Positions 43,984-54,104 of a stretch of 64,000 nucleotides of DNA are shown piece by piece. The notes beneath the pieces were generated by a model. That model did not search any database, had not been told where the DNA came from, and saw only the letters and a list, made by a program, of their open reading frames with translations. Position numbers and translations under genes: made by a program. Each line of letters starts with the position of its first letter. Position 1 is the stretch's first letter. The DNA is from Bacteroidia bacterium (GTDB lineage Bacteria; Bacteroidota; Bacteroidia; Flavobacteriales; Flavobacteriaceae): NCBI GenBank assembly GCA_030428865.1, contig JAUIEK010000003.1, positions 1-64,000 on the forward strand, written 5' to 3'.

Positions 43984-45756
43984 ATGCAATCTATTAGAAA
44001 TATTGCCATTATTGCCCACGTAGATCACGGAAAAACAACGTTGGTTGATAAAATTATTGACCAAGCAAAAATTTTAGATGATCGAAAAGAACGAACAGAA
44101 TTATTGCTAGATAACAATGATTTAGAACGTGAAAGAGGAATAACCATTTTATCTAAAAATGTATCTGTAAACTATAAAGGTGTAAAAATTAACGTAATTG
44201 ACACACCGGGGCACGCAGATTTTGGAGGAGAAGTAGAACGTGTATTAAAAATGGCTGATGGTGTTTTATTGTTAGTTGATGCTTTTGAAGGACCAATGCC
44301 ACAAACTCGTTTTGTATTGGGTAAAGCGTTAGAATTAGGGTTAACTCCAATTGTAGTTGTAAATAAAGTTGATAAAGAAAACTGTACGCCTGATTTAGTG
44401 CATGAAAAAGTATTTGACCTAATGTTTGCCTTAGATGCAACAGAAGAACAGTTAGAATTTACAACAATATACGGCTCTGCTAAAAACGGTTGGATGAGTG
44501 CAGATTGGCAAAAACCAACAGATAATATTATTCCGTTACTTGATGCTGTTGTAGAAACAATACCAGAAGCACCATACAGAGAAGGAACACCTCAAATGCA
44601 GATTACCTCACTAGATTTTTCTTCGTTCACCGGACGTATTGCTATTGGCCGTGTTTTTAGAGGAGATTTAGAAGAAAATAAAGATTACGTATTATGCAAA
44701 GCAGATGGTTCTACTAAAAAAGTGCGAATTAAGGAGTTGCATGTTTTTGAAGGAATGGGAAAAGCAAAGGTTTCTTCTGTTAGAAGTGGAGATATTTGTG
44801 CAATTACTGGTATTGAAGATTTCGAAATTGGAGATACTATTGCAGATGTAGAAAACCCAGAAGCACTGCCGCGAATTGAAGTTGATAAACCTACAATGAG
44901 TATGTTGTTTACGATTAACAATTCTCCGTTCTTCGGAAAAGAAGGAAAATTTGTTACTTCTCGTCATTTACGTGATCGTTTGTTTAAAGAAACCGAGAAA
45001 AACTTGGCACTGCGTATTGAAGAAACTGATACAGAAGATAAATTCAATGTGTTTGGTCGTGGTATTCTGCATTTATCTGTTTTAATCGAAACCATGCGTA
45101 GAGAAGGTTATGAATTGCAAGTAGGTCGTCCGCAAGTAATTTTAAAAGAAATTGACGGAAAAAAATGCGAACCTTATGAAACCTTAGTAATTGATGTTCC
45201 AGAAGAATTAGCTAGTAAAGCAATTAATTTAGTTACGATACGAAAAGGAGATTTGCTAGTAATGGAACCAAAAGGAGACTTACAACATTTAGAATTTGAT
45301 ATTCCTTCTCGTGGATTAATAGGACTTAGAAATAAACTTTTAACAGCAACACAAGGTGAAGCAATCATTAACCATAGACTTCGTGGATACGATGAATATA
45401 AAGGTGAGTTTAACGATGTAGTAAACGGAGCGATTATTTCTTCAGAATCGGGTAAAGCAACAGGTTATGCAATTGACAGATTACAAGATAGAGGAAGGTT
45501 TTTTATTGATCCAAATCAAGAGATTTATAAAGGACAAGTTGTAGGTGAAAATTCTAAACAAGAAGATTTAGCTGTTAACTTAATTAAAGGGAAAAAATTA
45601 ACAAACGTTCGTGCTTCAGGTTCTGACGAAGGATTAAAAATTGCTCCTAAGATTGATTTTTCTTTAGAAGAATATATGGAATACATTAAGGAAGATGAAT
45701 ATCTAGAAGTAACTCCGGAAAGTTTAAGGCTTCGTAAAATAAGCTTTGTAAAGTAA
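43984..45756 (+). CDS. typA: Ribosome-associated GTPase BipA/TypA
   Basis: This 590-residue translational GTPase has G1 AHVDHGKTT, G2 region ERERGITI, G3 DTPGHADFGGE, G4 NKVDK, then EF-G-like domains III and V and the BipA-specific C-terminal domain (GRFFIDPNQEIYKGQVVGE, LTNVRASGSDEGLKIAP). It helps late 50S assembly and stress or cold growth. Length is normal for the family. It is followed by a terminator shared with the convergent gene. Confidence 0.95.
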   Translation: MQSIRNIAIIAHVDHGKTTLVDKIIDQAKILDDRKERTELLLDNNDLERERGITILSKNVSVNYKGVKINVIDTPGHADFGGEVERVLKMADGVLLLVDAFEGPMPQTRFVLGKALELGLTPIVVVNKVDKENCTPDLVHEKVFDLMFALDATEEQLEFTTIYGSAKNGWMSADWQKPTDNIIPLLDAVVETIPEAPYREGTPQMQITSLDFSSFTGRIAIGRVFRGDLEENKDYVLCKADGSTKKVRIKELHVFEGMGKAKVSSVRSGDICAITGIEDFEIGDTIADVENPEALPRIEVDKPTMSMLFTINNSPFFGKEGKFVTSRHLRDRLFKETEKNLALRIEETDTEDKFNVFGRGILHLSVLIETMRREGYELQVGRPQVILKEIDGKKCEPYETLVIDVPEELASKAINLVTIRKGDLLVMEPKGDLQHLEFDIPSRGLIGLRNKLLTATQGEAIINHRLRGYDEYKGEFNDVVNGAIISSESGKATGYAIDRLQDRGRFFIDPNQEIYKGQVVGENSKQEDLAVNLIKGKKLTNVRASGSDEGLKIAPKIDFSLEEYMEYIKEDEYLEVTPESLRLRKISFVK

Positions 45757-45763
45757 AATTATT

Positions 45764-45798
45764 AAAAAGACCTTCAAGATTTTCTTGAAGGTCTTTTT
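45764..45798. terminator. Bidirectional terminator between typA and the TlpA-like gene
   Basis: AAAAAGACCTTCAAG (45764-45778) pairs perfectly with CTTGAAGGTCTTTTT (45784-45798) around ATTTT. Both strands end the stem in five T, so it can serve both convergent genes. Confidence 0.9.
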
Positions 45799-45802
45799 AC
45801 AT

Positions 45803-47359
45803 TTATTGAAATCTAATATTATCTTGTAGTAGTTTTTTGATTTTTTTTCTAACTACTGCACTTATTCCTTCTCTAGGAGGAAGTCCTTGTTCTACTATTT
45901 TTCCTTCTTCGTTGATTAAAAAATAATATGGTATTCCTTCTACTTTTAAAAATTTTCTTATTTCAGAACTTTGTTCTTTATCTAAATAATAATGTTGCCC
46001 TCCAATCTGAAACTCAGATAAATTAGCTTTCCATGCTTCTTCCTTAGAATCAACATTTAAAAATGCAAAAACAATATTTTTCCCCTCTATTTCTTCCATC
46101 AACTTTTTTGTCTTTGGCATTTCCTCTTTACATGGGGCACACCACGTAGCCCAACATTCTAGATAAATGTTTTTACCTTTATTTTTTTCTAATATGAAAT
46201 TAAATATCTGATTAGCAGAATAGTTTTCCAATTTTTCTAAATGGGCATTTTTAGCAATTTTAGGGTTTTTAATATGGTTTTCTAATTTATTATATTTTTT
46301 AATTAACGGTTTTATTAAAAAAGGTTCCTTAATGTATTTATCTACAATATCTCGATGTTTTTCAATTGGGTCAATATTTGACTGTTCAAGTTTAATATTA
46401 AAATATTGAGTTAATACTATTTGCCTAAATAATGTGTCAGGAGTGTATTTAATAGTACTGTAAACCTCTATAGAATCTCTAACATGTGCTGGTGCTGTAG
46501 AATATTCTTCAATGGTTTTGTATTTTTTGTTTTGTTCATCATTAAAAAATTCTTTCATGATATATCTCCTATGAAAACTCATAGAGAAATAATATAAAAA
46601 ACGACCACCATATATTAATTTTTCTTTTTTCACTGGCAGTGCAGACAGTAGTAAATCATAATATGTATTAGGCACATCCCATTCCTTTTTTGTTAATTTA
46701 TTTGCTCTTAAATGATCATTAGGATACCATATTAAACGATTATAATAAATATCAGAATCAAGACTCATTTTAGCCCAATTTTCAACCTCTTTTGTTGGCT
46801 TAACTTCATTTACAAAGGTGGCGTGAAAATTGTTTATTTTTTCTTTCAGAGTATCAAGATACATTACATATTTATCAACATTATATTCTTTTACAGCTCT
46901 GTTATGAGAAGTCCAATCATTATATAATGAATCCGAAAAACACATTATCTGAAACTTTGTAGCATCTTGATTTTCTTTTATAGCATCTCCACTAAACTCT
47001 ATTGATTTAAGTAAATCGATTCTTTTTTTGTGTTTACCATTAAATTTAAGATAAATACTATCTCCTGGGCGAGCTAAAATAGTATTATATGTATTGTACC
47101 CAATAACTATACTTGTCGGGTAATAATCTTCAAACGATGCATAAAAATTACCTAAGCTATCAGCTTTTACATTGAGTTCTTTATTTATATATAAGTCACG
47201 AATAATTAATTTAACATCAAGTTTCTTAGTATCAATACTATCTATTTTACCTGCTATAATAATTTTTTTAGGCACTTGATATTCTTTTATGTCTGGTTTT
47301 TTTGATTTTGAGCATGACATTAAAACTGTTAGTAGAATTAAGATTAGGTTACGTTTCAT
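45803..47359 (-). CDS. TlpA-like thioredoxin-fold lipoprotein
   Basis: This 518-residue protein has a lipoprotein signal (MKRNLILILLTVLMSCSKS; Cys in LMSC). The C-terminal thioredoxin domain (about 370-510) has the redox motif in ECWATWCAPCKEEMPK and the cis-Pro in VEGIPYYFLIN. A long N-terminal part (about 25-360) of unknown fold begins with strands like the DUF4369 type. Such proteins reduce or shuffle disulfides in the periplasm. No partner gene is adjacent; the his leader lies divergent upstream. Confidence 0.85.
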   Translation of the reverse strand: MKRNLILILLTVLMSCSKSKKPDIKEYQVPKKIIIAGKIDSIDTKKLDVKLIIRDLYINKELNVKADSLGNFYASFEDYYPTSIVIGYNTYNTILARPGDSIYLKFNGKHKKRIDLLKSIEFSGDAIKENQDATKFQIMCFSDSLYNDWTSHNRAVKEYNVDKYVMYLDTLKEKINNFHATFVNEVKPTKEVENWAKMSLDSDIYYNRLIWYPNDHLRANKLTKKEWDVPNTYYDLLLSALPVKKEKLIYGGRFLYYFSMSFHRRYIMKEFFNDEQNKKYKTIEEYSTAPAHVRDSIEVYSTIKYTPDTLFRQIVLTQYFNIKLEQSNIDPIEKHRDIVDKYIKEPFLIKPLIKKYNKLENHIKNPKIAKNAHLEKLENYSANQIFNFILEKNKGKNIYLECWATWCAPCKEEMPKTKKLMEEIEGKNIVFAFLNVDSKEEAWKANLSEFQIGGQHYYLDKEQSSEIRKFLKVEGIPYYFLINEEGKIVEQGLPPREGISAVVRKKIKKLLQDNIRFQ

Positions 47360-47450
47360 ACATTTTTTGTTTTTGATTTGAAATGGGAGTACTATTTATT
47401 TAACTAAATTTAAATGATTACTAAACCTACTTAAAAAAATGTAATTTTTG

Positions 47451-47482
47451 TTGCACAATTAAAAATTTATTTGCAAAATTTG
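47451..47482 (+). promoter_or_regulatory. Probable promoter of the his operon
   Basis: TTG (47451-47453) and AAAATTTG (47475-47482), a near match to TAnnTTTG, are 21 bases apart. The start would be near 47489, leaving a short 5' end before the leader peptide ATG at 47502. Confidence 0.4.
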
Positions 47483-47501
47483 CATTGTAACAAATCAAGA
47501 A

Positions 47502-47555
47502 ATGAAATTTATTCAAAACCATCATCATTTTCATACTTTCGCTCAAGCGAGGTGA
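47502..47555 (+). CDS. hisL: Histidine operon leader peptide
   Basis: This 17-codon open frame reads MKFIQNHHHFHTFAQAR, with four His codons in five positions, then TGA. It lies 31 bases before a terminator hairpin and 114 bases before hisG. This is the layout of a ribosome-mediated attenuator: when charged tRNA-His is scarce the ribosome stalls on the His codons and the terminator cannot form. The peptide itself has no other role. It is too short to be found by usual gene callers. Confidence 0.85.
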   Translation: MKFIQNHHHFHTFAQAR

Positions 47556-47620
47556 AGATGTATTGAATAAATTAAACAAAAAATACAAAACCCGTTTGAG
47601 TAAATCAAACGGGTTTTCTT
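47526..47620 (+). promoter_or_regulatory. Histidine attenuator (pause, antiterminator and terminator stems)
   Basis: Three mutually exclusive stems can be drawn. The pause stem pairs CATTTTCA (47526-47533 area) with TGAAGATG (47553-47560) and encloses TTTCGC/GCGAGG. The antiterminator pairs CTCAAGCG (47542-47549) with CGTTTGAG (47593-47600), with one G-U. The terminator pairs AAAACCCGTTTGA (47587-47599) with TCAAACGGGTTTT (47605-47617), followed by CTTTT. The antiterminator takes the left arm of the terminator, as attenuation requires. Confidence 0.8.
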
Positions 47621-47668
47621 TTGCAAAAAGATTCCTGTGTAGGTTTACTCAAGCACAACTTAAAAAAC

Positions 47669-48526
47669 ATGAGTAAACTTAAAATTGCCATTCAAAAATC
47701 AGGAAGACTAAATGAAGACTCTCTTAAACTTATTAAAGAATGTGGTATTTCTATTGATAACGGAAAAGATCAATTAAAAGCAAGTGCTAGAAATTTTCCA
47801 CTAGAAGTTTTTTATTTACGAAACGGAGACATTCCTCAGTATTTACGAGATGGAGTAGTGGATGTAGCCATAATTGGAGAAAACACTTTAGTTGAAAAAG
47901 GAACTGATATTTCTTTTATCGAAAAATTAGGATTTTCTAAATGTAGAGTTTCGTTAGCTGTTCCTAAAAGCCAAGAATATTCCAACACAAACTTTTTCAA
48001 TGGAAAAAAGATAGCAACATCTTATCCTAATACCGTTAGTAATTATTTAGAACAAAAAGGTGTAAAAACAGATATTCATCTAATTAATGGTTCTGTAGAA
48101 ATTGCTCCTAATATTGGCTTAGCAGATGGAATTTGTGATTTGGTGTCTTCTGGCAGCACATTATTTAAAAACAATTTAAAAGAAGTTGAAGTTATTCTTA
48201 CCTCAGAAGCTGTTTTAGCGGTATCTACTAAAATTAATAACGAAACTCAAAAAATATTAGATACATTTCAATTTAGAATTAAATCTGTTCTAAAAGGGAG
48301 AAATTCTCGCTATGTTTTGTTAAATGCGCCAAATGATAAACTAGAGGATATAATAGCGGTTTTACCTGGCATGAAAAGCCCAACAGTACTTCCCTTGGCA
48401 AAAGAAGGATGGAGTTCCGTTCATTCTGTAATCAATAAAAATCAATTTTGGGAAATTATTGATGAGTTAAAGTTAAAAGGAGCAGAAGGAATATTAGTAT
48501 GTCCAATCGAAAAAATGGTTGTGTAG
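47669..48526 (+). CDS. hisG: ATP phosphoribosyltransferase
   Basis: The ATG at 47669 gives 285 residues starting MSKLKIAIQKSGRL, the normal start; an upstream TTG frame is leader sequence. It joins ATP and PRPP, the first and feedback-controlled step of histidine synthesis. The length and the C-terminal ACT-like domain (GMKSPTVLPLAKEGWSSVHS) mark the long form that does not need HisZ. PRPP-binding GICDLVSSGSTLF is visible. It opens the his operon after the attenuator; hisD starts two bases after its stop. Confidence 0.96.
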   Translation: MSKLKIAIQKSGRLNEDSLKLIKECGISIDNGKDQLKASARNFPLEVFYLRNGDIPQYLRDGVVDVAIIGENTLVEKGTDISFIEKLGFSKCRVSLAVPKSQEYSNTNFFNGKKIATSYPNTVSNYLEQKGVKTDIHLINGSVEIAPNIGLADGICDLVSSGSTLFKNNLKEVEVILTSEAVLAVSTKINNETQKILDTFQFRIKSVLKGRNSRYVLLNAPNDKLEDIIAVLPGMKSPTVLPLAKEGWSSVHSVINKNQFWEIIDELKLKGAEGILVCPIEKMVV

Positions 48527-48528
48527 TT

Positions 48529-49812
48529 ATGAAAACAATTAAATTTCCTAAAAGAAAAGAATGGTCAGAAATTTTAAAAAGACCAACACAATCACTAAAA
48601 GATATTGAAGAAACTGTAAATCAAATTTTTGAAGACATTAAAAGAAATGGAGATGAAGCTGTTCAAAAATATACTTCATTATTTGACGGAGTAACAATAA
48701 ATGACTTGTTAGTTACAGATGTTGAATTTAAAAAAGCAGCTACAGAAGTTTCTAACGGTTTAAAAGCAGCAATTGAATTAGCAAAAGCAAACATTGAAAA
48801 GTTCCATAAGGCTCAAAAAACAGAGAAGATATTTATAGAAACAACTGCTGGTGTTTCTTGCTGGCAAGAAAAAAAACCTATAGAAAAAGTAGGATTGTAT
48901 ATTCCTGGAGGTACAGCACCTTTATTTTCTACTGTCTTAATGTTGGCAATTCCGGCAAAAATTGCAGGTTGTAAAGAAATTATATTGTGTACTCCTCCAA
49001 ATTCTGATGGTAAAATTGCTAATGAAATTTTATATGCGGCAGAACTTTGTGGTATTAATAAAGTATATAAAGTAGGCGGAATACAAGCAATTGCTGCATT
49101 ATCGTTTGGTACAGATGCAATTTCCAAAGTATATAAGATATTTGGTCCAGGAAATCAATACGTAACAGCTGCTAAACAAATAGCAATCAAATATGGTATT
49201 GCTATTGATATGCCTGCAGGACCTAGTGAATTAATGATTGTAGCGGATAATTCAGCAAATGCTAGTTATGTGGCTTCAGATTTATTGAGTCAAGCAGAGC
49301 ACGGAGTAGATAGCCAAGTAATTTTAGTTTCAACTTCTAAAAAAATAATTAATGCTGTTAATGTAGAAGTCAAAAATCAATTGACAGATTTACCTAGGTC
49401 AGAAATTGCTTCACAAGCAATTAAAAATTCTAAATCTATCTTACTCAATAATAATGAGGAAGTATTAGATATTGTAAATGAATATGCGCCAGAACACCTT
49501 ATAGTTTGCTTAGATGACAATGATGATTTGATTAAAAGCATTACAAATGCAGGTTCTGTTTTTATTGGAAATTATACGCCAGAAAGCGCTGGAGATTATG
49601 CTTCTGGCACAAATCATACACTTCCTACAAATGGTTATGCTAAGGCATACTCTGGGGTTAACTTAGATAGTTTTACAAAGGCAATTACTTTTCAAAAAAT
49701 ATCTAAAGAAGGAATTAAAAACATTGGCCCGTCAATTGAGTTAATGGCAGAAGCAGAAGGCTTACAAGCACACAAGAATGCTGTTACATTAAGGCTTAAA
49801 GATTTAAAATGA
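48529..49812 (+). CDS. hisD: Histidinol dehydrogenase
   Basis: From the ATG at 48529 this is 427 residues (an upstream in-frame start would overlap hisG). This zinc and NAD enzyme makes histidine from histidinol in the last two steps. It has YIPGGTAPLFSTVLM, GGIQAIAALSFGT, KIFGPGNQYVTAAK, DMPAGPSELMIVAD, SQAEHGVDSQV and APEHL with the catalytic Glu-His, and GDYASGTNHTLPTNGYA. hisC overlaps its end by four bases (ATGA). Confidence 0.96.
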   Translation: MKTIKFPKRKEWSEILKRPTQSLKDIEETVNQIFEDIKRNGDEAVQKYTSLFDGVTINDLLVTDVEFKKAATEVSNGLKAAIELAKANIEKFHKAQKTEKIFIETTAGVSCWQEKKPIEKVGLYIPGGTAPLFSTVLMLAIPAKIAGCKEIILCTPPNSDGKIANEILYAAELCGINKVYKVGGIQAIAALSFGTDAISKVYKIFGPGNQYVTAAKQIAIKYGIAIDMPAGPSELMIVADNSANASYVASDLLSQAEHGVDSQVILVSTSKKIINAVNVEVKNQLTDLPRSEIASQAIKNSKSILLNNNEEVLDIVNEYAPEHLIVCLDDNDDLIKSITNAGSVFIGNYTPESAGDYASGTNHTLPTNGYAKAYSGVNLDSFTKAITFQKISKEGIKNIGPSIELMAEAEGLQAHKNAVTLRLKDLK

Positions 49813-50843
49813 ATATAAATAATCTACTTAGAGAAAACATAAAACGAATGATGCCATATTCATCTGCAAGAGATGAGTTCAAAAACGCAACTTCGGATAT
49901 GATTTTTATTGATGCTAATGAGAATCCATTCAACAATAGATTAAATCGTTATCCAGATCCACAACAAAATGAAGTTAAGAATGAATTATCGAAAATTAAA
50001 AACATCTCTTCTTCAAACATACTTTTAGGAAATGGAAGCGATGAAGTACTGGATTTGATTTTTAGAGCTTTTTGTGAACCAAAAAAAGATCAAGTAATTA
50101 TTTTACCACCTACCTATGGAATGTATCAGGTTTTAGCAAATACTAATGATATAGAATTGATTAAGATTCCTCTAGTGAAAGATTTTCAACCAGATACTAC
50201 AAATATTATTAAGCAACAAAATAGTAACTCAAAAATACTTTTTTTGTGTTCCCCTAATAATCCAACAGCTAATAGTTTTGAGTTGGTTAACACAGAACAC
50301 TTAATCAAAAACTTTAAAGGTCTTGTGGTTATTGATGAAGCATATATAGATTTTTCTACACAAGAAAGCTGGATTAATCGATTAAATGAATTTCCGAATT
50401 TAATTGTTACGCAAACCATGTCTAAAGCTTATGGTTTGGCTGGAATTCGATTAGGAGTATGCTATGCTTCTAAAGAAATTATTTCGATTTTAAATAAGAT
50501 TAAACCTCCATATAATGTGAATCAACTTACTCAAGAAACAGCACTTAAGCGGCTACAAAATCAAAAAGAAGTAAATCAAGAAATTAAAGAGATTATTCAA
50601 GAAAGGGATCAGTTAATTTCTAAATTAGAAGAAATAAAGGTTGTAGAGAAGGTTTATCATTCAGATGCAAACTTCTTACTAGTTAAAGTAGACAACGCAA
50701 ACTTAAGATACGATCAGTTAATTAAAAGAGGAATTGTAGTGCGTAATAGGAGTAATCAACCATTATGCGAAGGTTGCTTACGATTTACTATTGGCACAAA
50801 AGCAGAAAACAACCAATTAATTGATACATTAAAATCATTGTAA
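49809..50843 (+). CDS. hisC: Histidinol-phosphate aminotransferase
   Basis: This 344-residue class I/II PLP aminotransferase makes histidinol phosphate. It shows DANENPFNNRLNRYPDP, LGNGSDEVLDLIFRAF, the Asn/Asp cofactor contacts in CSPNNPT and VIDEAYIDFS, and the PLP Lys in TMSKAYGLAGIRLG. It overlaps hisD by four bases and hisB follows directly. Confidence 0.95.
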   Translation: MNINNLLRENIKRMMPYSSARDEFKNATSDMIFIDANENPFNNRLNRYPDPQQNEVKNELSKIKNISSSNILLGNGSDEVLDLIFRAFCEPKKDQVIILPPTYGMYQVLANTNDIELIKIPLVKDFQPDTTNIIKQQNSNSKILFLCSPNNPTANSFELVNTEHLIKNFKGLVVIDEAYIDFSTQESWINRLNEFPNLIVTQTMSKAYGLAGIRLGVCYASKEIISILNKIKPPYNVNQLTQETALKRLQNQKEVNQEIKEIIQERDQLISKLEEIKVVEKVYHSDANFLLVKVDNANLRYDQLIKRGIVVRNRSNQPLCEGCLRFTIGTKAENNQLIDTLKSL

Positions 50844-51980
50844 ATGAAAAAAGTACTTTTTATAGATAGAGATGGAACTTTGGTAATTGAGCCGCCGATT
50901 GATTATCAGTTAGATAGTTTTGAAAAACTTGAGTTTTATCCTAAAGCTATTCAATACATGGTAAAAATCGCTAAAGAATTGGATTTTGAATTGGTTATGG
51001 TTACGAATCAAGATGGATTGGGAACAGATAGCTTCCCTGAAAACACTTTTTGGCCAGTGCACGAACTCATTATCAAAACTTTTGCACAAGAAGGAGTTGA
51101 ATTCTCAAAACAAATTATTGACAGAACCTTTGCAAAAGATAATGCTTCAACAAGAAAACCAAACACCGGATTATTAACTCAGTACATGAATGGAGATTAT
51201 GATTTGATTAATTCTTTTATAATTGGAGATCGTTTAACAGATGTTGAATTAGCAAAAAACTTAGGGTGTAAAGGAATTTTCATTAACAATCGACCAGAAG
51301 TTGGAGCTGATGAAATATCAGTTCAAAAAAGGGAATTGCAGAGTTTTATCGCCTTAGAAACAAATAATTGGGAAGAAATTTATGAGTTTTTAAAGGTTCA
51401 AGATAGAACAGGAAATATCGAAAGAAATACAAATGAAACCCAAATTGAAATTGATCTAAATTTAGATGGAACAGGTAAAAGTGATATTTCAACAGGAATT
51501 GCTTTTTTTGATCATATGTTAGATCAAATTGCACGTCATGGACAATTAGATTTAAAAATTAAAGTAAATGGAGATTTAGAAGTAGATGAGCATCATACCA
51601 TTGAAGATACTGCAATTGCACTAGGAGAAGTATTTAATAATACATTAGGAGATAAATTAGGAATAGAACGATACGGTTTTTGTTTGCCCATGGATGATTG
51701 CCTTGCGCAAGTAGCGATAGATTTTGGAGGTAGAAATTGGTTGGTTTGGGAAGCCGATTTTAAACGCGAGATGATTGGGAAAATGCCTACTGAAATGTTC
51801 TTTCACTTCTTCAAATCATTTACTGATGGAGCTAAATGTAATTTAAATATAAAAGCAGAAGGAATCAACGAGCATCATAAAATCGAAGCAATTTTTAAAG
51901 CATTTGCTAAGGCAATAAAAATGTCTGTAAAAAGAGATGTAGAAAAAATGATTTTACCTTCTACTAAAGGAATGCTTTAA
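50844..51980 (+). CDS. hisB: Bifunctional histidinol-phosphatase/imidazoleglycerol-phosphate dehydratase
   Basis: This 378-residue fusion has an N-terminal HAD phosphatase ([14 protein letters not shown], residues 1-165, with the DxDGT nucleophile) and a C-terminal dehydratase (about 185-378, with [29 protein letters not shown] and [19 protein letters not shown] binding two Mn). It does steps six and eight of histidine synthesis. The fused form is known from Enterobacteria and many Bacteroidetes. A 58-base gap with an inverted repeat precedes hisH. Confidence 0.96.
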   Translation: MKKVLFIDRDGTLVIEPPIDYQLDSFEKLEFYPKAIQYMVKIAKELDFELVMVTNQDGLGTDSFPENTFWPVHELIIKTFAQEGVEFSKQIIDRTFAKDNASTRKPNTGLLTQYMNGDYDLINSFIIGDRLTDVELAKNLGCKGIFINNRPEVGADEISVQKRELQSFIALETNNWEEIYEFLKVQDRTGNIERNTNETQIEIDLNLDGTGKSDISTGIAFFDHMLDQIARHGQLDLKIKVNGDLEVDEHHTIEDTAIALGEVFNNTLGDKLGIERYGFCLPMDDCLAQVAIDFGGRNWLVWEADFKREMIGKMPTEMFFHFFKSFTDGAKCNLNIKAEGINEHHKIEAIFKAFAKAIKMSVKRDVEKMILPSTKGML

Positions 51981-51989
51981 TAAATTACG

Positions 51990-52021
51990 AATGTTGAATT
52001 ATGAATTTAAAATTCAACATT
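51990..52021. repeat. Inverted repeat in the hisB-hisH gap
   Basis: AATGTTGAATT (51990-52000) and AATTCAACATT (52011-52021) are perfect reverse complements around a 10-base spacer. No T-tract follows on the plus strand, so it should not stop the operon. The AATTATGAATT-like sequence resembles the grpE-dnaJ gap repeat and may belong to a scattered family. Confidence 0.5.
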
Positions 52022-52038
52022 AAAAATTAAAACTTCTA

Positions 52039-52620
52039 ATGAAATTAGTCATTATAGATTACGGAGCAGGAAATATTAAAAGCATTCAGTTTGCTTTTAA
52101 AAGATTAGGCATTAATGCTATTTTGTCTAGCAATGTAGATGAAATACAAAATGCAGATAAAGTTATTTTTCCTGGAGTTGGAGAAGCAAGCTCTGCAATG
52201 AAAAAATTGAAAGAGTCAAGGTTAGACATTGTTATACCCAAATTAGAGCAACCTGTTTTAGGAATTTGTTTAGGAATGCAGCTAATGTGTCGCTTTACAG
52301 AAGAAGGAAATACACAAGGATTACATATTTTTAATACAGATGTAAAACGTTTTTCGAATGCTGTAAAAGTTCCTCAAATAGGCTGGAATTCCATTCAAAA
52401 TCTAAAATCAAATTTATTTCAGGATATAAAAGAAAACGAATACATGTATTTGGTACATAGTTATTATGCAGAAAACACAAAAGAATCTATTGCAACTTCG
52501 TTTTATGAGAAAACCTACGCTACAGCTTTACAAAAAGATAACTTTTATGGAGTACAATTTCATCCAGAAAAAAGTGGAAAAGTAGGTGAGAAGATTTTAC
52601 AAAATTTTTTAGAATTATAG
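52039..52620 (+). CDS. hisH: Imidazole glycerol phosphate synthase, glutaminase subunit
   Basis: This 193-residue class I glutamine amidotransferase supplies ammonia to HisF. It has the oxyanion-site [13 protein letters not shown], the nucleophile Cys in GICLGMQLM and the His-Glu pair in [10 protein letters not shown]. It works as a heterodimer with HisF encoded two genes downstream; hisA starts two bases after its stop. Confidence 0.95.
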   Translation: MKLVIIDYGAGNIKSIQFAFKRLGINAILSSNVDEIQNADKVIFPGVGEASSAMKKLKESRLDIVIPKLEQPVLGICLGMQLMCRFTEEGNTQGLHIFNTDVKRFSNAVKVPQIGWNSIQNLKSNLFQDIKENEYMYLVHSYYAENTKESIATSFYEKTYATALQKDNFYGVQFHPEKSGKVGEKILQNFLEL

Positions 52621-52621
52621 C

Positions 52622-53347
52622 ATGAGAATAATCCCTGCCATAGATATTATAGAAGGAAAGTGTGTACGCCTTACCAAAGGTGATTACAATACAAAGAAAG
52701 TATATAATGAAAATCCAGTAGAGGTAGCCAAAGAGTTTCAAGATGCTGGAATAGAGCATCTTCATGTAGTTGATTTAGATGGAGCAGAAGCTAGCCACAT
52801 TGTTAACTATAAAGTACTAGAACAGATTGCTGTAAAGACAAATCTAAAAATTGATTTTGGCGGAGGATTAAAGTCAGATGAAGATCTTCGTATTGCATTT
52901 GAATCAGGCGCAAATCAAATTACAGGAGGCAGTATAGCAGTTAAAAATCCTGTTGTTTTTGAAAATTGGATTCAAAAATATGGAAGTGAAAAAATCATAC
53001 TTGGAGCAGATTGTAACAATGAAAAAATAGCCATTAATGGTTGGCAAGAAGAAAGTGAATTAGAGGTAATTCCGTTTATACAGAAATATCAATCTAAAGG
53101 AATAGAATATGTGATATGCACAGATATTTCAAAAGATGGAATGTTACAAGGTCCTTCTTTTGATTTGTATCAAAGAATTTTAAATTCTTCAAAGAAGATT
53201 AAACTCATTGCATCAGGCGGTGTATCTCAATTTGAAGAGTTACCAAAATTAGCTGAATTAGGTTGTGAAGGAGTAATAATAGGTAAAGCAATCTATGAAA
53301 ATAAGATTCGATTAAAAGACTTGGAAAATTTTATAATTAACAAATAA
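52622..53347 (+). CDS. hisA: ProFAR isomerase
   Basis: This 241-residue half-barrel-duplicated TIM protein opens the ribose of ProFAR. It has the first catalytic Asp in [14 protein letters not shown], phosphate loops [13 protein letters not shown] and [12 protein letters not shown], and the second catalytic Asp in [14 protein letters not shown]. It is tightly packed between hisH and hisF (one to two bases each side). Confidence 0.95.
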   Translation: MRIIPAIDIIEGKCVRLTKGDYNTKKVYNENPVEVAKEFQDAGIEHLHVVDLDGAEASHIVNYKVLEQIAVKTNLKIDFGGGLKSDEDLRIAFESGANQITGGSIAVKNPVVFENWIQKYGSEKIILGADCNNEKIAINGWQEESELEVIPFIQKYQSKGIEYVICTDISKDGMLQGPSFDLYQRILNSSKKIKLIASGGVSQFEELPKLAELGCEGVIIGKAIYENKIRLKDLENFIINK

Positions 53348-53348
53348 A

Positions 53349-54104
53349 ATGCTGACAAAAAGAATAATCCCTTGTTTAGATGTAAAAAATGGAAGAACTG
53401 TTAAAGGAGTCAACTTTGTCAATTTAATTGATGCAGGAGATCCTGTTGAGTTGGCAAAAAAATACGCAGAAGTTGGTGCAGATGAGTTGGTGTTTTTAGA
53501 TATTTCAGCTACTCAGGAAAAAAGAAAAACGATGCATGACATGGTTTTAAAAGTTGCTGAGTACGTTAACATACCTTTTACAGTAGGAGGCGGAATATCA
53601 TCTGTAGAAGATGTAGATGATTTGTTGCATTGTGGGACTGATAAAGTATCGATCAATTCATCAGCAGTAAAACGCCCAGAATTAATTAATGAACTATCTC
53701 GAAAATTTGGCAGCCAATGCGTTGTGATTGCTATTGATGCTAAACAAATTGATGGAATTTGGAAAGTTCATTTAGCAGGAGGAACCATACCAACAGAACT
53801 AAACTTGTTTGAATGGGCTAAAGAAGTAGAGCAACGCGGAGCTGGTGAAATATTATTCACATCTATGAATCATGACGGAACCAAAGCCGGTTTTGCAAAC
53901 AAAGCGCTAGCCAAGTTATCTGAATTGGTTAATATTCCAATTATAGCTTCTGGCGGAGCAGGCTTAGTAGAACATTTTATAGATACTTTCAAAGAAGGAA
54001 AGTCAGATGCAGCATTGGCGGCCAGTGTATTTCATTTTGGAGAAATTCCAATTCCAGAATTAAAAAAAGAATTAAAAAATAATAACATAGAAGTACGATT
54101 ATGA
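53349..54104 (+). CDS. hisF: Imidazole glycerol phosphate synthase, cyclase subunit
   Basis: This 251-residue TIM barrel makes imidazole glycerol phosphate and AICAR. It has the catalytic Asp pair in [15 protein letters not shown] and [13 protein letters not shown] and phosphate loops [12 protein letters not shown] and [13 protein letters not shown]. It is a paralogue of the preceding hisA and the partner of HisH. Its end overlaps hisIE by four bases (ATGA). Confidence 0.95.
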   Translation: MLTKRIIPCLDVKNGRTVKGVNFVNLIDAGDPVELAKKYAEVGADELVFLDISATQEKRKTMHDMVLKVAEYVNIPFTVGGGISSVEDVDDLLHCGTDKVSINSSAVKRPELINELSRKFGSQCVVIAIDAKQIDGIWKVHLAGGTIPTELNLFEWAKEVEQRGAGEILFTSMNHDGTKAGFANKALAKLSELVNIPIIASGGAGLVEHFIDTFKEGKSDAALAASVFHFGEIPIPELKKELKNNNIEVRL

